A stretch of DNA of 64,000 nucleotides from Haloferula helveola (GCF_037076345.1 NZ_AP024702.1:3782001-3846000), one strand, 5' to 3'; shown: positions 33,188-43,136, numbered from the stretch's first letter. Made by a program: numbers and translations. Notes: a model not told the origin generated them from the sequence alone.

Positions 33188-35770
33188 TTACTCGTCTTCC
33201 TCTTCGGCTTCCTCGTCATCGGGCAGTTGGTCCCAGATGAAGTGCTCCATCCCGATCGTCTTCGCCCGTTCGGCGAACTCGTCCGAGCGGGGACCTTTGA
33301 GGTTGGCGATTCGCGCGGCCAGCTTCATCGCGGCCGGCCAGTTCTCGCGTTTCTCGAGAATCCTCAAGGCACTGAAGCCACACAGTTCGATCGGTTGCCA
33401 GTCCGGCCGGGAGTTCTCGGCCGCCGCCTGGATGACGTCCATGTAGGCAAGCAGCGCCTCGTCCTCACGGCCCTCGAATTGCTCGAGTGCCAGGCCTTTC
33501 TGGTAAAGCACCCGGTAGCGCGCGGGAGATCCCTCGGGCAGGACCGCGAGCAGGCGTTCGTAGACCGCGAGGGCGCTCTCCAGTTGCTCCGGTTGTCCTT
33601 CGGCTTTCGCGAACAGGGCGTCGCCGAGCAGCAGGCCGACATTGAGAAGCAGTGGCTCGTCATCCTTCAATTCGGCGAACCACGGCTGGAGCAGTTCGAC
33701 GGCTTCATCGAGGCGCGACAGCCGGATCAGCATGTCGGCCTTCTCGAGGCGTGCGACGTCCCGGAAAGGGGAGTCCGATTCGATCAGGCGATCGAAGAGC
33801 TGGATGCTCTCGGCCTGCGACTGGGGTGTCGCGCCTTCGGCGGCTGCGGCCGCGGAAAGCAGCAGCGCTGCGGGAGCCTGCGGCGAATTCGGGTGGGTCT
33901 CGACCAGCGTTTTCAGTTCGAGCTGGGCCTCGTTGAAGTCCTTGTTCTGGAAGAGGGCCCGGCCCCGCTCGAAGCGGATCGCGGGGGCAGCTGGCGCGTC
34001 TGGATAGCTCTTGAGGAATGCGGCGGCGGAAGCGGCGGCCTGGTCCCACTCGCCGGCGGCCTTGTGAAGCCGGATTTCCGCGAGCGCGAGCGACGAAGGA
34101 GGCAGCGCTTCGCGGCCGTTCTCGCTGATGGCCCCAAGGGACTCCCGTGCCTTGTCGGTGAGTGGCGGGGTCGCATCCAACGCCGCGAGAGCGGCCGCAA
34201 GACGCGCTTCATCGATGCGCGGATGACCGGGGTGCTGACTGATGAAAGCCTCCAGCGCGGGCAGTGATTCGGGATCGCGGCGCGATGCGAGGTAGAGCGC
34301 GCGTTCCAGTGCCAGCTGCACCTGGAGATCGGGATCGCCGGCTTCGTCGCGGAGCTTGTCGAAGGCAGGCATGTCACCTGCGGCGAGCAGCGAGGTGGCG
34401 GCATTGAGACGGCTGGCGTGACGCCGGTCGAATTCGAGCAGCTCCGCCGCCTGATCGAAGAGAGCGGCTGCCTTGTCATATTCCTTGTCGAGGAAAAGCG
34501 CGCTCGCCTCCAGCGTGAGGGCTTGTGCTCGCAGCTCCGGCGAGGAGGCTGAGCCGTGCCTTTGGAGCGCGTCGAAACAGGCATTCGCCTGTTCCCGATT
34601 CCCGTTTTCCAGTTCCCATCGGCCGGCGACGAGCAAGGCTCGCGAGACCAGCGGGTGCTTGGGGTATTCCAAGCGCAGACGGGTCAGCAGACGGCGGGCC
34701 TGGGCGGGGGCGTCGGGTGCCGAGAGGCGGCGCAGGCCCAAGGCAAGGTGGAGCATCGCCTGAGGCGCCAGCGGATCGGCGGCGGTCGCGGCTTGTGGCC
34801 ACGCTCCGGCGGAACCCTCGCGGGAAACGGGAGCGGCAGGTCCTTCAATGCGTGCCGGTGGCACCCACTCCTTGAGGCGCGTGAGGATCGCGTCGTTGGG
34901 AGCCGGTTGTGCCGGGAGGCACTCGAGAAGAAGGTCGAAAGCCTGATCGAGAACCGGCGAGTCCGGTGTCTGCTGAATGAAGGCGAGCAGCCCGTCGGCC
35001 GCGGTTTCGGTTTTTCCGAGCGCGATCCGTGCCTGCGCGAGGTCGATGAACTCCTGATGGAAATCCCGCAGCGACTGGTTCTCGGGAGAGGAGATCAGCT
35101 CCTCGAGAATGGAGGCTGCCGCCTCCGGTTCGTCGTTCGCCAGCAAACAGCGCGCCCGAAGGTGGCGGCTCGCCTTGGCGGCGGCGGGTGCCAGGCCCGC
35201 AGGGTCGGGCAAGGCTTCTAGCGCTTCCGCCGGCTTGTTTTGGTCGAGCAGGATCTGCGCCTTGAGCATCTTCGCCGATGCCGGTGCCGAGCCCGATTTG
35301 AGGATCGGCTCGAGCGTCGCAAATGCGCCGTCGAGGTCGTCGATGGCCCGTTGCAACCGGGCGCGCGTGAGTTGCGCTTCGCGGCGGTGGGGAGAGTCTT
35401 CCGGCAAGGCCGCCAAGGCATCGATCGCATCCTGGAACCTTCCGGTCGCGGCGAGTGCCTGGGCCCGCCAGAACCCCCGCGCCGGGTGCTCGGCGAGATC
35501 CGGGAGATCGAGGATTTCAATCGCCCCCGAACCGTTGTTTGCACGGACCCGGGCCTCGGCCAACCGGACCAGAAGCTCCTGTCGGACCTCGGGGTCGAGG
35601 TCTTCGGTCTCAAGGGCCGCCTCGAAGCGGGCTGCCGCGACTCCCCAGAGCCGGCCGGACAGCGCGTCCATGCCGAGCTTGTAGGTCGGGATCTCCTCCA
35701 GCGCCGGACCACCATGCAGGAACGGCGCGGCGGCGACCGTCAGCAGGATGGCGCGGATGGTGGGACCCAT
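33188..35770 (-). CDS. Large exported tetratricopeptide repeat protein
   Basis: 860 residues from the ATG at 35770, which gives a signal peptide (MGPTIRAILLTVAAAPFLHG); an ATG 12 bases upstream is equally in frame. Nearly all of the rest is TPR-like (AAARFEAALETEDLDPEVRQ, ALAVYERLLAVLPEGSPARY, FNEAQLELKTLVETHPNSPQ, PEEFAERAK-like end). The last residues are acidic (DDEEAEEEDE). TPR proteins of this kind in the envelope act as scaffolds; no partner is evident. It follows the NtrC-type regulator gene on the same strand. Confidence 0.75.
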   Translation of the reverse strand: MGPTIRAILLTVAAAPFLHGGPALEEIPTYKLGMDALSGRLWGVAAARFEAALETEDLDPEVRQELLVRLAEARVRANNGSGAIEILDLPDLAEHPARGFWRAQALAATGRFQDAIDALAALPEDSPHRREAQLTRARLQRAIDDLDGAFATLEPILKSGSAPASAKMLKAQILLDQNKPAEALEALPDPAGLAPAAAKASRHLRARCLLANDEPEAAASILEELISSPENQSLRDFHQEFIDLAQARIALGKTETAADGLLAFIQQTPDSPVLDQAFDLLLECLPAQPAPNDAILTRLKEWVPPARIEGPAAPVSREGSAGAWPQAATAADPLAPQAMLHLALGLRRLSAPDAPAQARRLLTRLRLEYPKHPLVSRALLVAGRWELENGNREQANACFDALQRHGSASSPELRAQALTLEASALFLDKEYDKAAALFDQAAELLEFDRRHASRLNAATSLLAAGDMPAFDKLRDEAGDPDLQVQLALERALYLASRRDPESLPALEAFISQHPGHPRIDEARLAAALAALDATPPLTDKARESLGAISENGREALPPSSLALAEIRLHKAAGEWDQAAASAAAFLKSYPDAPAAPAIRFERGRALFQNKDFNEAQLELKTLVETHPNSPQAPAALLLSAAAAAEGATPQSQAESIQLFDRLIESDSPFRDVARLEKADMLIRLSRLDEAVELLQPWFAELKDDEPLLLNVGLLLGDALFAKAEGQPEQLESALAVYERLLAVLPEGSPARYRVLYQKGLALEQFEGREDEALLAYMDVIQAAAENSRPDWQPIELCGFSALRILEKRENWPAAMKLAARIANLKGPRSDEFAERAKTIGMEHFIWDQLPDDEEAEEEDE

Positions 35771-35823
35771 GGCTGGGAGCATAGGCGGGAATCGCCGACC
35801 CGGAATCCCAAAAACCCTTCGGT

Positions 35824-37197
35824 TCAGGAGATCAGCTTGCGGAATTCGGGCACGCTGGCGCCGAACAGGGCCGAGGCCTTCTTCACATCACCGTCGTGGA
35901 GTTCCAGCAGTCGGTTCGCGAACTGCGAAAGCAACCAGCTCTTCGCGTCCTCGCTGGGCAGAAACTCGACGAGCGCGTCGAGGTGGCGGTCAACCTCGGT
36001 GTCGCAACGGATGGGCGACGCGGCGAGACGGATATCACTGGGCAGAAGGACGTTTGATGACGCCAGAGCGCAGGCGCGGGCGATCGTGTTCTCGAGCTCC
36101 CGGACGTTACCGGGCCAGCGGTGCTGCTGGAGTAGGGCGATGGCCTCGGTCGACAACCGGGTGCGCGCCATCCCGTTCTTGCGGGTGATCTGCTGGAGGA
36201 AGAACTCCGCGAGCAGCGGGATGTCTTCCGGCCGCTCGCGCAACGGTGGAAGCCGTACTTCGACCACGTTGAGCCGGTAGTAGAGGTCTTCGCGGAAGTT
36301 TCCTTTCGAGACTTCCTCGGCAAGATTCTTGTTGGTCGCGGCGACGATCCGGGCGTCGGCCGTTTGTGTCTCGTTCGACCCGACACGGGAGAAGGTGCCA
36401 TCCTGGAGGACGCGCAGCAGCTTCACCTGGACCGACAGTGGCATGTCGCCGATTTCGTCGAGGAAGAGCGTGCCGCCATCGGCCTGCTCGAAGCGTCCGG
36501 CCCGCTTGGCGATCGCCCCGGTGAACGCGCCTTTCTCATGACCGAACAGCTCGCTCTCGAGGAGGTTCTCGGGAATCGCGCCGCAGTTGATCGCGAGAAA
36601 CTCGTTCTGACGGCGGGGCGAGTACTCGTGGACCGCCTTGGCCACCAGTTCCTTGCCGGTGCCCGACTCGCCGCTGACGAGGACGGGCGCGTCGGAGCGG
36701 GCCACGCGACCGACCACCTTGAACACGTCCTGCAGCGTACGCGAAACCCCGATGATCTTCACCCGGCTGTCGACGCGCGGAAGCTCGGTGACTTCCTGCG
36801 GGTCCGCGGCCTTGCGGCTTTCCGCCGTCAGAAGCGCGTTCTCCACGACCGGACGCAGTTCGAAAGGGAGTGCTTCCTTGCGCAACACATCGTGTGCGCC
36901 CTGCTGGGTCGCCTCGATGACCTGCCCGGTGCTCGGGAAGCCGGCGATCAGGATGAACAGGGAAGTCGGAGAGTTCTCGCGGATCCTTGCCAGCAGCTCC
37001 AGTCCGTCGAACGGCTGCAACTGGATATCGGCGACGACAAGATCGACCGGGGTCTTTGTCACCACCTTGGCGGCCTTCTCCGCGTTGTCGCATCGGAGAA
37101 TATTCAAGTCGTCCGCGGCGAGGTGCTTCGTCGCCCACTCGAGAAAGTCATGATCCTGATCTACGATCAGAATCGTCTGTCCTTGGGTTTCCTGCAT
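35824..37197 (-). CDS. Sigma-54-dependent response regulator, NtrC family
   Basis: 457 residues. Receiver domain (1-120): acidic pocket D13/D15 and phosphoacceptor D57 (LVVADIQL), Lys in [10 protein letters not shown]; the switch Ser/Thr position reads ILIAGF, so it has Ala. AAA+ domain: Walker [16 protein letters not shown], the sigma-54 contact GAFTGA, Walker [14 protein letters not shown], arginine finger region [24 protein letters not shown]. The C-terminal Fis-like helix-turn-helix is weak ([20 protein letters not shown]). It is a bacterial enhancer-binding protein; no histidine kinase gene adjoins and no sigma-54 promoter is recognised nearby. Confidence 0.92.
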   Translation of the reverse strand: MQETQGQTILIVDQDHDFLEWATKHLAADDLNILRCDNAEKAAKVVTKTPVDLVVADIQLQPFDGLELLARIRENSPTSLFILIAGFPSTGQVIEATQQGAHDVLRKEALPFELRPVVENALLTAESRKAADPQEVTELPRVDSRVKIIGVSRTLQDVFKVVGRVARSDAPVLVSGESGTGKELVAKAVHEYSPRRQNEFLAINCGAIPENLLESELFGHEKGAFTGAIAKRAGRFEQADGGTLFLDEIGDMPLSVQVKLLRVLQDGTFSRVGSNETQTADARIVAATNKNLAEEVSKGNFREDLYYRLNVVEVRLPPLRERPEDIPLLAEFFLQQITRKNGMARTRLSTEAIALLQQHRWPGNVRELENTIARACALASSNVLLPSDIRLAASPIRCDTEVDRHLDALVEFLPSEDAKSWLLSQFANRLLELHDGDVKKASALFGASVPEFRKLIS

Positions 37198-37345
37198 TCC
37201 TCCGGGGGCGGCAGGTTGGGGAGGCCGAACCGATTAAGCAAGGAGGGAGAAAGCCATCGGTATGCGCAAATACCCGAATTCGGTGCTCCGGATGAGCGGC
37301 GATCGCGTCGCGGACCGCCTCGCATGAAAACGGGTCATTCCGGTC

Positions 37346-38056
37346 CTACAGCCCTCCAAACCGGCGGTTCCGTCGGGAATACTCGTCGACCGCGTCAAAG
37401 AGGTCGGCCTGGGAAAAGTCGGGCCAGAACTTCTTGAAGATCACGATTTCGGCGTAGCTGATCTGCCACAGCAGGAAATTCGAGACGCGCATCTCGCCCG
37501 ACGTGCGGATCAGGAGGTCGGGATCGGGGACGTCCGCCGTGTAGAGCCGCGAGGCGATCAGTTCCGGCGTGACATCGCCGGGTGCGAGACGGCCTTCGGC
37601 GGCATCCTTCACCAGCGATCTCGTGGCCTCGGTAATTTCTTCACGGGAGCCGTAGGAAAGCGCGAGGATGAGGTTGAGCGACGTGTTGTCCGCAGTTCGC
37701 TCGAGTGCGTCCCGAAGCTTTGCCCGGGTCTTCTCCGGCAGACGCTCGATGTGGCCGATCGCACTCAGCCGGACATTCTGCTTCATCATCTCCTCGGCCT
37801 TTTGATCAAGGAAACGCTCGAGCAGGCTCATCAGCGACGAGATCTCATGGGGCGGGCGGTTCCAATTCTCCGACGAAAAGGCGTAGAGCGTGAGATACTC
37901 GACGCCGAGCTGCTTGCAGGCCTCGACGCATTCGCGCACCGACTCCGCGCCGGCCCGATGGCCCTCGCGTCGCGGCAGGCCGCGTTCCTTGGCCCAGCGG
38001 CCGTTGCCGTCCATGATGACGGCGATGTGTCGGGGGATGGTCCTTTCCTCGGGCAT
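37346..38056 (-). CDS. uppS: Isoprenyl transferase (undecaprenyl diphosphate synthase)
   Basis: 236 residues. cis-Prenyltransferase that makes the C55 lipid carrier for peptidoglycan. AVIMDGNGRWAKERGLPRRE at the N-terminus with the catalytic Asp and substrate-binding Arg, GHRAGAESVRECVEACKQLG, LYAFSSENWNRPPHE, and the magnesium-binding and dimer part DLLIRTSGEMRVSNFLLWQI. Normal length. It lies between purA and the regulator on the same strand. The gap 37198-37345 has no other gene that I can support. Confidence 0.95.
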   Translation of the reverse strand: MPEERTIPRHIAVIMDGNGRWAKERGLPRREGHRAGAESVRECVEACKQLGVEYLTLYAFSSENWNRPPHEISSLMSLLERFLDQKAEEMMKQNVRLSAIGHIERLPEKTRAKLRDALERTADNTSLNLILALSYGSREEITEATRSLVKDAAEGRLAPGDVTPELIASRLYTADVPDPDLLIRTSGEMRVSNFLLWQISYAEIVIFKKFWPDFSQADLFDAVDEYSRRNRRFGGL

Positions 38057-38129
38057 CGGTGGGTGGCCGTGATTGGCGGGCGATGGAGCCCGGCGGGAGA
38101 GGATGGGATATGAAGCCCGGGTGAAGAAG

Positions 38130-39425
38130 TCAGGAATTGGCCAGCGCGACGGATTCCGTCGCGACCAGCGTCTGGGTCCGGTCGGGCCCCACGCCGACGA
38201 ACTGGATCGGGGTGTCGCACAGCTCCGACAGGCGCCGGAGGTAGGCTCGCGCGTTCTCCGGGAGTTGGTCGAAGGAGGTGCAGGCGGTGGTGTCGGTCAT
38301 CCAACCGGGCAGTTCCTCGTAGACCGGCTTGGCCCGGTCCCACGCGTCGCGTTCGGCCGGGGCGTAGGGGTGTTCCTCACCGTCGATCTCGTAGGCGGTG
38401 CAAATACGGAGGGTCTCGTAGTTGTCGAGACCGTCGAGGTTGGTGACTGCCAGGCCGGTGGCGCCGTTCACCATGCAGCCTTGGCGGAGCAGGACCGCGT
38501 CGAGCCACCCGCAGCCGCGGGGACGGCCGGTGGTGGCACCGAACTCGCGTCCGAGATCGTGGAGGTACTGCGACAACCCTTCATCGACCGTCGGGAACGG
38601 ACCGGCGCCAACGCGCGTGGTGTAGGCCTTGCAGACTCCGACGACCTGGTCGATCGATGTCGGCGGCAGGCCGGAGCCGGTGCAGCAACCGCCGGCGGTG
38701 GTGTTCGAGGAGGTGACGAACGGGAAGGTGCCGAAGTCGATGTCGAGCAACGTGCCTTGCGCCCCTTCGAAGAGGATGTTCTTGCCGGCCTTCCATGCTT
38801 CGTGGAGCACGGGGATCGTGTTGGTCACGTGCGGGCGGAGGCGTTCGAAGGCGGCGAATACCTCGTCGGCCTGCTGTTCGGGATCGAAGGTCGGCAGGTC
38901 GTAGCGCTTGAGGATCTCGTTGGCGTCGGCGGTCCGCAGCGCGATCGTTTCGCGGGCGAAGGTCTCGTCGAACAGGTCGGCGACCCGCAGTCCGCAGCGG
39001 TTCACCTTGTCGGCGTAGGCCGGGCCGATTCCGCGCTTGGTGGTGCCGATCTTGCGGTCGCCGAGGGCGGCCTCGCGGGCGGCGTCCAGTTCCTTGTGCA
39101 GCGGCAGCACGACATGGGCGCGGTCGGAGATGAGAAGCTTGTCGGGGGTGATCGAGACCCCTTGGGCCTCGACCCGCTCGATTTCCGAAACCAGTCCGGC
39201 AGGGTCCAGCACGACGCCGTTGCCGATCACGTTGGTCTTGCCATCCCACAGGATGCCCGAAGGCAGCAGGTGGAGGATGTATTTGGTGCCGCGGGCGATC
39301 ACCGTGTGACCGGCGTTGTTGCCTCCCTGGCCACGGACGACGACGTCGGCCGATTCGGTGAGATAGTCGACGATCTTGCCTTTGCCTTCGTCTCCCCATT
39401 GGAGACCTGTGACGATGATGTTCAT
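38130..39425 (-). CDS. purA: Adenylosuccinate synthase
   Basis: 431 residues. First committed step from IMP to AMP. The GTP-binding start GLQWGDEGKGKIVDYL, the GQGGNNAGHTVIARGTKYIL stretch, GTTKRGIGPAYADKVNRCGL, LFEGAQGTLLDIDFGTFPFV, and GEFGATTGRPRGCGW-like catalysis loop are all present. Length is normal. The 5' region between purA and carA carries a short repeated ACTGATCA-type sequence (39431-39465). Confidence 0.96.
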   Translation of the reverse strand: MNIIVTGLQWGDEGKGKIVDYLTESADVVVRGQGGNNAGHTVIARGTKYILHLLPSGILWDGKTNVIGNGVVLDPAGLVSEIERVEAQGVSITPDKLLISDRAHVVLPLHKELDAAREAALGDRKIGTTKRGIGPAYADKVNRCGLRVADLFDETFARETIALRTADANEILKRYDLPTFDPEQQADEVFAAFERLRPHVTNTIPVLHEAWKAGKNILFEGAQGTLLDIDFGTFPFVTSSNTTAGGCCTGSGLPPTSIDQVVGVCKAYTTRVGAGPFPTVDEGLSQYLHDLGREFGATTGRPRGCGWLDAVLLRQGCMVNGATGLAVTNLDGLDNYETLRICTAYEIDGEEHPYAPAERDAWDRAKPVYEELPGWMTDTTACTSFDQLPENARAYLRRLSELCDTPIQFVGVGPDRTQTLVATESVALANS

Positions 39426-39430
39426 GGAAA

Positions 39431-39465
39431 AGTGGTCAGTGTCCAGTGATCGGTGATCAGTGGTC
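39431..39465. repeat. Short degenerate repeat upstream of purA
   Basis: AGTGGTCAGTGTCCAGTGAT then CGGTGATCAGTGGTC contains four imperfect copies of a (T)CAGTG(AT)-type unit on one strand. It lies just before the purA start codon, so in its leader. Confidence 0.5.
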
Positions 39466-39494
39466 CGGGATGAGCTGCCGCAGAAACTCGCGGG

Positions 39495-40634
39495 TCATTT
39501 CGATTGGTCCACTAGGTCCGCGAACTCGTCGAAGAAATAGGCGGCGTCGTGGGGGCCGGGGGCCGCCTCGGGGTGATACTGGACGCTGAAGACGGGGTAG
39601 TCCTTGTGGCGGATGCCCTCGACGGTGTCGTCGTTGAGGTTGATGTGGGTGACCTCGACATTGGTGTCGAAGGAATCCGGATCCACCGCGAAGCCGTGGT
39701 TCTGGGAGGTGATCGAGATCTTGCCGGTGCGCAGGTCCTTGACCGGTTGGTTGCCGCCGCGGTGGCCGAACTTCAGTTTGAAGGTCTTGCCTCCGAAGAC
39801 ATGGCCGAGGATCTGGTTGCCGAGGCAGATGCCGAAGATCGGCTTCTTGCCGATGAGCTTCTTCACTTCGCCGTGGATGTAACCGAGTGCGGCCGGATCT
39901 CCAGGGCCGTTCGACAGGAAGATGCCGTCGGGGTTGCGGTTGAGCACCGCCTCTGCGGGGGTGGTCGAAGGCACGACCTCGACCTCGAAGCCCGCCTGGC
40001 GGAGTCGGCGCAGGATGTTGTATTTGACGCCGAAGTCGTAAGCCACGATGCGGCTGCGGATGGGCGGGAGTTCCATCCAGTTGCCTTCCTGTGAGGTCAC
40101 GACATTCGGAAGCGTGAAGCGGCGCGAGTCCTGTTCCCACGCGTAGGGGTCGCCGACGGTGACCTCTTGGACGAGGTCGCAGCCTTCCATCGATGGCGAC
40201 TTCAGCGCGGCCTCGACGGCTTCCTCGGCGGTGAGTTCGGTCGTCAGGCAGGCGCGCATCGCGCCGGCCGAGCGGAGGTGCTTGGTCAGCGCGCGGGTGT
40301 CGACGTGCTCGATCCCGATGATCCCGTGCTCGCTGAAATACTCGGCCAGCGTCTGGCGCGACCGGTAGTTCGATGCGACGGGCGAAAGCTCTCCAATGAC
40401 AAAACCGCGGACGTGGGGCGAGGCGGATTCGGCGTCGTCCGGATTCACTCCGTAGTTGCCGATCTGCGGGTAGGTCATGGTGACGATCTGCCCGCGGTAG
40501 GAGGGGTCGGTGATGACCTCCTGGTATCCGGTCATCGAGGTGTTGAAGCAGATCTCACCGGTGCTGGTACCGGTGGCGCCGAATGCGCGTCCTTCGAAAA
40601 GTCGGCCGTCTTCGAGAGCGAGAATGGCTTTCAT
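39495..40634 (-). CDS. carA: Carbamoyl-phosphate synthase, small (glutaminase) subunit
   Basis: 379 residues. Class I glutamine amidotransferase subunit that feeds ammonia to CarB for arginine and pyrimidine synthesis. N-terminal domain with ALEDGRLFEGRAFGATGTST, GEICFNTSMTGYQEVITDPS, YRGQIVTMTYPQIGNYGVN. The glutaminase triad is in IFGICLGNQILGHVFGG (Cys) and VQYHPEAAPGPHDAAYFF (His, Glu). The large subunit gene carB is not in the window. Confidence 0.96.
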   Translation of the reverse strand: MKAILALEDGRLFEGRAFGATGTSTGEICFNTSMTGYQEVITDPSYRGQIVTMTYPQIGNYGVNPDDAESASPHVRGFVIGELSPVASNYRSRQTLAEYFSEHGIIGIEHVDTRALTKHLRSAGAMRACLTTELTAEEAVEAALKSPSMEGCDLVQEVTVGDPYAWEQDSRRFTLPNVVTSQEGNWMELPPIRSRIVAYDFGVKYNILRRLRQAGFEVEVVPSTTPAEAVLNRNPDGIFLSNGPGDPAALGYIHGEVKKLIGKKPIFGICLGNQILGHVFGGKTFKLKFGHRGGNQPVKDLRTGKISITSQNHGFAVDPDSFDTNVEVTHINLNDDTVEGIRHKDYPVFSVQYHPEAAPGPHDAAYFFDEFADLVDQSK

Positions 40635-40751
40635 GGGAACAGTGGCAGCGCTCCGGGGGACTCGGGTCCGGCGCGCGGCGCGGGAGGGTAAGGACGCCCG
40701 CGGCGGATTGTCGAATGCGGAATGCCTCCCAAATCGGCGGATTCCGGAGTC

Positions 40752-41588
40752 CTACCCGGCCTCGACCTGACGGCGCAGTTTGTGGGCGCGGGAGAGATTC
40801 CGCTCGTAGTTCCCCTCAAGGCGTCCGGTGAAGTCGCGCGCGCTTTCTTCCTCGCCGGGAATCAGCGGCTCGCCGAGTTCGAAACTCATGCGGATCGGGA
40901 ACTCCGGGCGTTTCCACAACGGCCAGCCCTTTTCGAGGAAGCGGGTGTTGCTGCGGATGTAGACCGGCAGCACCGGGACTTCGGCGCGCCGCGCGACCAG
41001 CGAGCAGCCGCCCTTGAGCGGATTGATCCAGCGCCGGTTGCGGCGCGTTCGCGTGCCTTCGGGGAAGAGCAGGAGCTGGCCGCCCCGGCCGAGCGCGTCC
41101 GCGGCATCGCGGATCAGGCGGGACGAGCAACCGTTCGGGATGTAGCCCGCGAGTCGGGCGCCGCCGCCGAGGAAGGGATTGCACAGAATGCTCTCCTTCA
41201 TGATGCAGATCGGCTGTGGCAGGCAGGCGATCACGAACACCGCATCCCACAGCGAGGTGTGGTTGGGTGCGATGATCACCGGCTCGGAGCGCCCGCGGAG
41301 CGGCTTGAGCGAATCGATGTCGGCGTAGACGAGACCGGTTGCGCGGAGATACCAGACAAACACCCTGAACGCGCGGTGGAGCATCGAACGTCCGAGCCGC
41401 TCGCCGGTGCGCCGGGGAAGGATCAGCGAGAGCGGAAGCCCGATCAGCGTGAAGAGCAGCCCGAAAACGCCCCAGTAGGCGAAGCCGCCAACGGCAGCAA
41501 GGGTCTCGATGGGCCACCACCACCATGCCCGGGCCGCGACCGGGAGGGTCGCGGAACCACGGATCACGGTGGGCTCCGGCGGGGGCAT
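40752..41588 (-). CDS. 1-acyl-sn-glycerol-3-phosphate acyltransferase-like protein
   Basis: 278 residues from the ATG at 41588. The upstream part of the open frame overlaps the divergent dehydratase and is not conserved. N-terminal membrane helices (about 24-56), then the acyltransferase block I NHTSLWDAVF (HX4D), and block III FPEGTRTRRNRRW, with GGCSLVARRAEVPVLPVYI as a later block. It could be the PlsC of phospholipid synthesis or, given the divergent FabZ-like and ketosynthase genes, an acyltransferase for another lipid. The 133-base gap to the dehydratase is a divergent promoter region. Confidence 0.85.
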   Translation of the reverse strand: MPPPEPTVIRGSATLPVAARAWWWWPIETLAAVGGFAYWGVFGLLFTLIGLPLSLILPRRTGERLGRSMLHRAFRVFVWYLRATGLVYADIDSLKPLRGRSEPVIIAPNHTSLWDAVFVIACLPQPICIMKESILCNPFLGGGARLAGYIPNGCSSRLIRDAADALGRGGQLLLFPEGTRTRRNRRWINPLKGGCSLVARRAEVPVLPVYIRSNTRFLEKGWPLWKRPEFPIRMSFELGEPLIPGEEESARDFTGRLEGNYERNLSRAHKLRRQVEAG

Positions 41589-41721
41589 GTTTGAAACATA
41601 CCGGGAGGCATCCCCGGCGGCCAAGACGCAATTGTGGCTCTTGCTTGCGAAATCTCCAATCCGTGCATTCAGCAACACAACTCGGCTTGCCAAGTCCGGA
41701 AGGAATGCGAGAGATGCGGCC

Positions 41722-42138
41722 ATGTCCGCACTCGATTCGCTCCCCCACGGTCCGGAGTTCCGCTTTGTCGACGAACTCGTCGAACTCGACCCGGGCAAGA
41801 GCGCCCGCGGTTCCTACACGGTGCGGGGTGACGAGGCATTCCTCGCCGGACACTTTCCCGGCCGACCGCTGATGCCCGGAGTGATCCTCGTGGAAGCGAT
41901 CGCACAATTGGGCGGGGTGGCGGCCCAGAGTGATCCGGAGATCGGACCAGTCGAGGGGTTGCTCCTGACCGGGATCCGGGGGGCGAAAATCCTCGGTGCG
42001 GCCGAGCCGGGCGAGACTCTGGAGATCCGCGCGGAAGTTGAGGGGCGGCTCGGCGGCATGATCCAGATATCGGGCGAAGTCGAATCGGCCGGACGCAAGC
42101 TGGCCAGCGCCAAGGTGATGCTCAGCGGCGCCGCGTGA
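41722..42138 (+). CDS. FabZ-like 3-hydroxyacyl-ACP dehydratase (hotdog fold)
   Basis: 138 residues from the ATG at 41722. The FabZ/FabA signature is intact: GHFPGRPLMPGVILVEAIAQ (catalytic His and Glu). RFVDELVELDPGKSARGSYT precedes it. Length is slightly below FabZ. It probably dehydrates 3-hydroxyacyl-ACP. It overlaps the following transporter gene by 4 bases and lies 2.5 kb from a ketosynthase pair, so it is more likely part of a dedicated pathway than the housekeeping FabZ. That is inferred from neighbourhood. Confidence 0.82.
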   Translation: MSALDSLPHGPEFRFVDELVELDPGKSARGSYTVRGDEAFLAGHFPGRPLMPGVILVEAIAQLGGVAAQSDPEIGPVEGLLLTGIRGAKILGAAEPGETLEIRAEVEGRLGGMIQISGEVESAGRKLASAKVMLSGAA

Positions 42139-43136
42139 AGGTTGCTCGAACGAGTCCGGCCGCGAAGCGGTGGATCTACCCGGCGGCGCTTGTGGTCGTT
42201 TGGGGTGTCTGGGCGGCTGCGATGTCCATCGGTGACGCGTGGCACCTGTTCGCCACCCGCTGGCCGATGGCGCTGACGATGGTGTTCGGGTCGTTCGTTG
42301 CCGGCTCGACCCCGGCCGGCGGGGGAGCCGTTGCCTACCCGGTCTTCACCAAGATGCTGTCGGTGCCGACCGGCGATGCGGCGCTTTTCGGACTGATGAT
42401 CCAGGCGGTCGGCATGAACATGGCGGCGCTCTTCATTCTGACCCGCGGGATCCGGATCAATCGGAATGTCCTCGGATGGACGGTGCTGGGCGCGGTCCCC
42501 GGAGTGATGGCCGGCCTGGCCTTCGTCGAATTGCCCGCGAATGTCCCGCGCCTCGCGTTTTCGTCGCTGCTGTTCGCCTTCGCACTGGCGCTCTACCGGT
42601 CGCACTGGAAAAGGCGGCATATTCCGGAGCCGGAGATCGTCGGCTGGACGCGGCGCGACGGAATCCGCTTCGCGCTGCTCGGAGTTTTGGGCGGGGTGGT
42701 GGCCTCGCAGCTCGGCTCGGGCGCGGACATGCTTTGTTTCATGCTGATGACCTTGGGTTACGGCCTCGACGAAAGGGTCGCGGTGCCGACGTCGGTGGTG
42801 ACCATGGCGGTAGTCTCGGCCTTCGGGTTCGCCTTTCGCCTGCTCATGCCGCAGCCTATCGGGGTCGTCTGGGAATACTGGGCGGTGGCGGCACCGGTGG
42901 TCGCGGTTGGCGCGCCCTTCGGAGCGTGGGTCGCATCGAGGGTGAAAGGCGGGGCGATCCTCGTGTTTGTCTTCGTGCTGGTGGTGGTCGAGCTGACAAC
43001 TACGGCGATTCTCGTACCCGTGGACGCTCCCCGCGGGGTGATGCTGGTGGCCGTGCTTGCGGTCGCGGCGGTCTGGTTCTGGCGCCTGCGGCGAATGCGC
43101 GAACGTAGATGGAAGGCACGTCAGCAGGGTTTGTAG
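42135..43136 (+). CDS. TauE/SafE-type sulfite exporter family permease
   Basis: 333 residues from a GTG overlapping the dehydratase stop by 4 bases. Eight or so membrane segments with the two half-repeat layout of the TauE/SafE family: MVFGSFVAGSTPAGGGAVAY in the first half and VLGGVVASQLGSGADMLCFM in the second. Substrates of the family include sulfite, organosulfonates and anions; this one is not defined. Its TAG stop is inside a 36-base inverted repeat. A transporter coupled to a FabZ-like gene is unusual. Confidence 0.85.
   Translation: MKVARTSPAAKRWIYPAALVVVWGVWAAAMSIGDAWHLFATRWPMALTMVFGSFVAGSTPAGGGAVAYPVFTKMLSVPTGDAALFGLMIQAVGMNMAALFILTRGIRINRNVLGWTVLGAVPGVMAGLAFVELPANVPRLAFSSLLFAFALALYRSHWKRRHIPEPEIVGWTRRDGIRFALLGVLGGVVASQLGSGADMLCFMLMTLGYGLDERVAVPTSVVTMAVVSAFGFAFRLLMPQPIGVVWEYWAVAAPVVAVGAPFGAWVASRVKGGAILVFVFVLVVVELTTTAILVPVDAPRGVMLVAVLAVAAVWFWRLRRMRERRWKARQQGL

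Noticed and set aside
37262-37327. 21-codon reading frame (MRKYPNSVLRMSG...) with an AAGGAGGG about 14 bases upstream
   Set aside because: It is on the plus strand between two minus-strand genes, the spacing is too long, and there is no similarity or context to support it.
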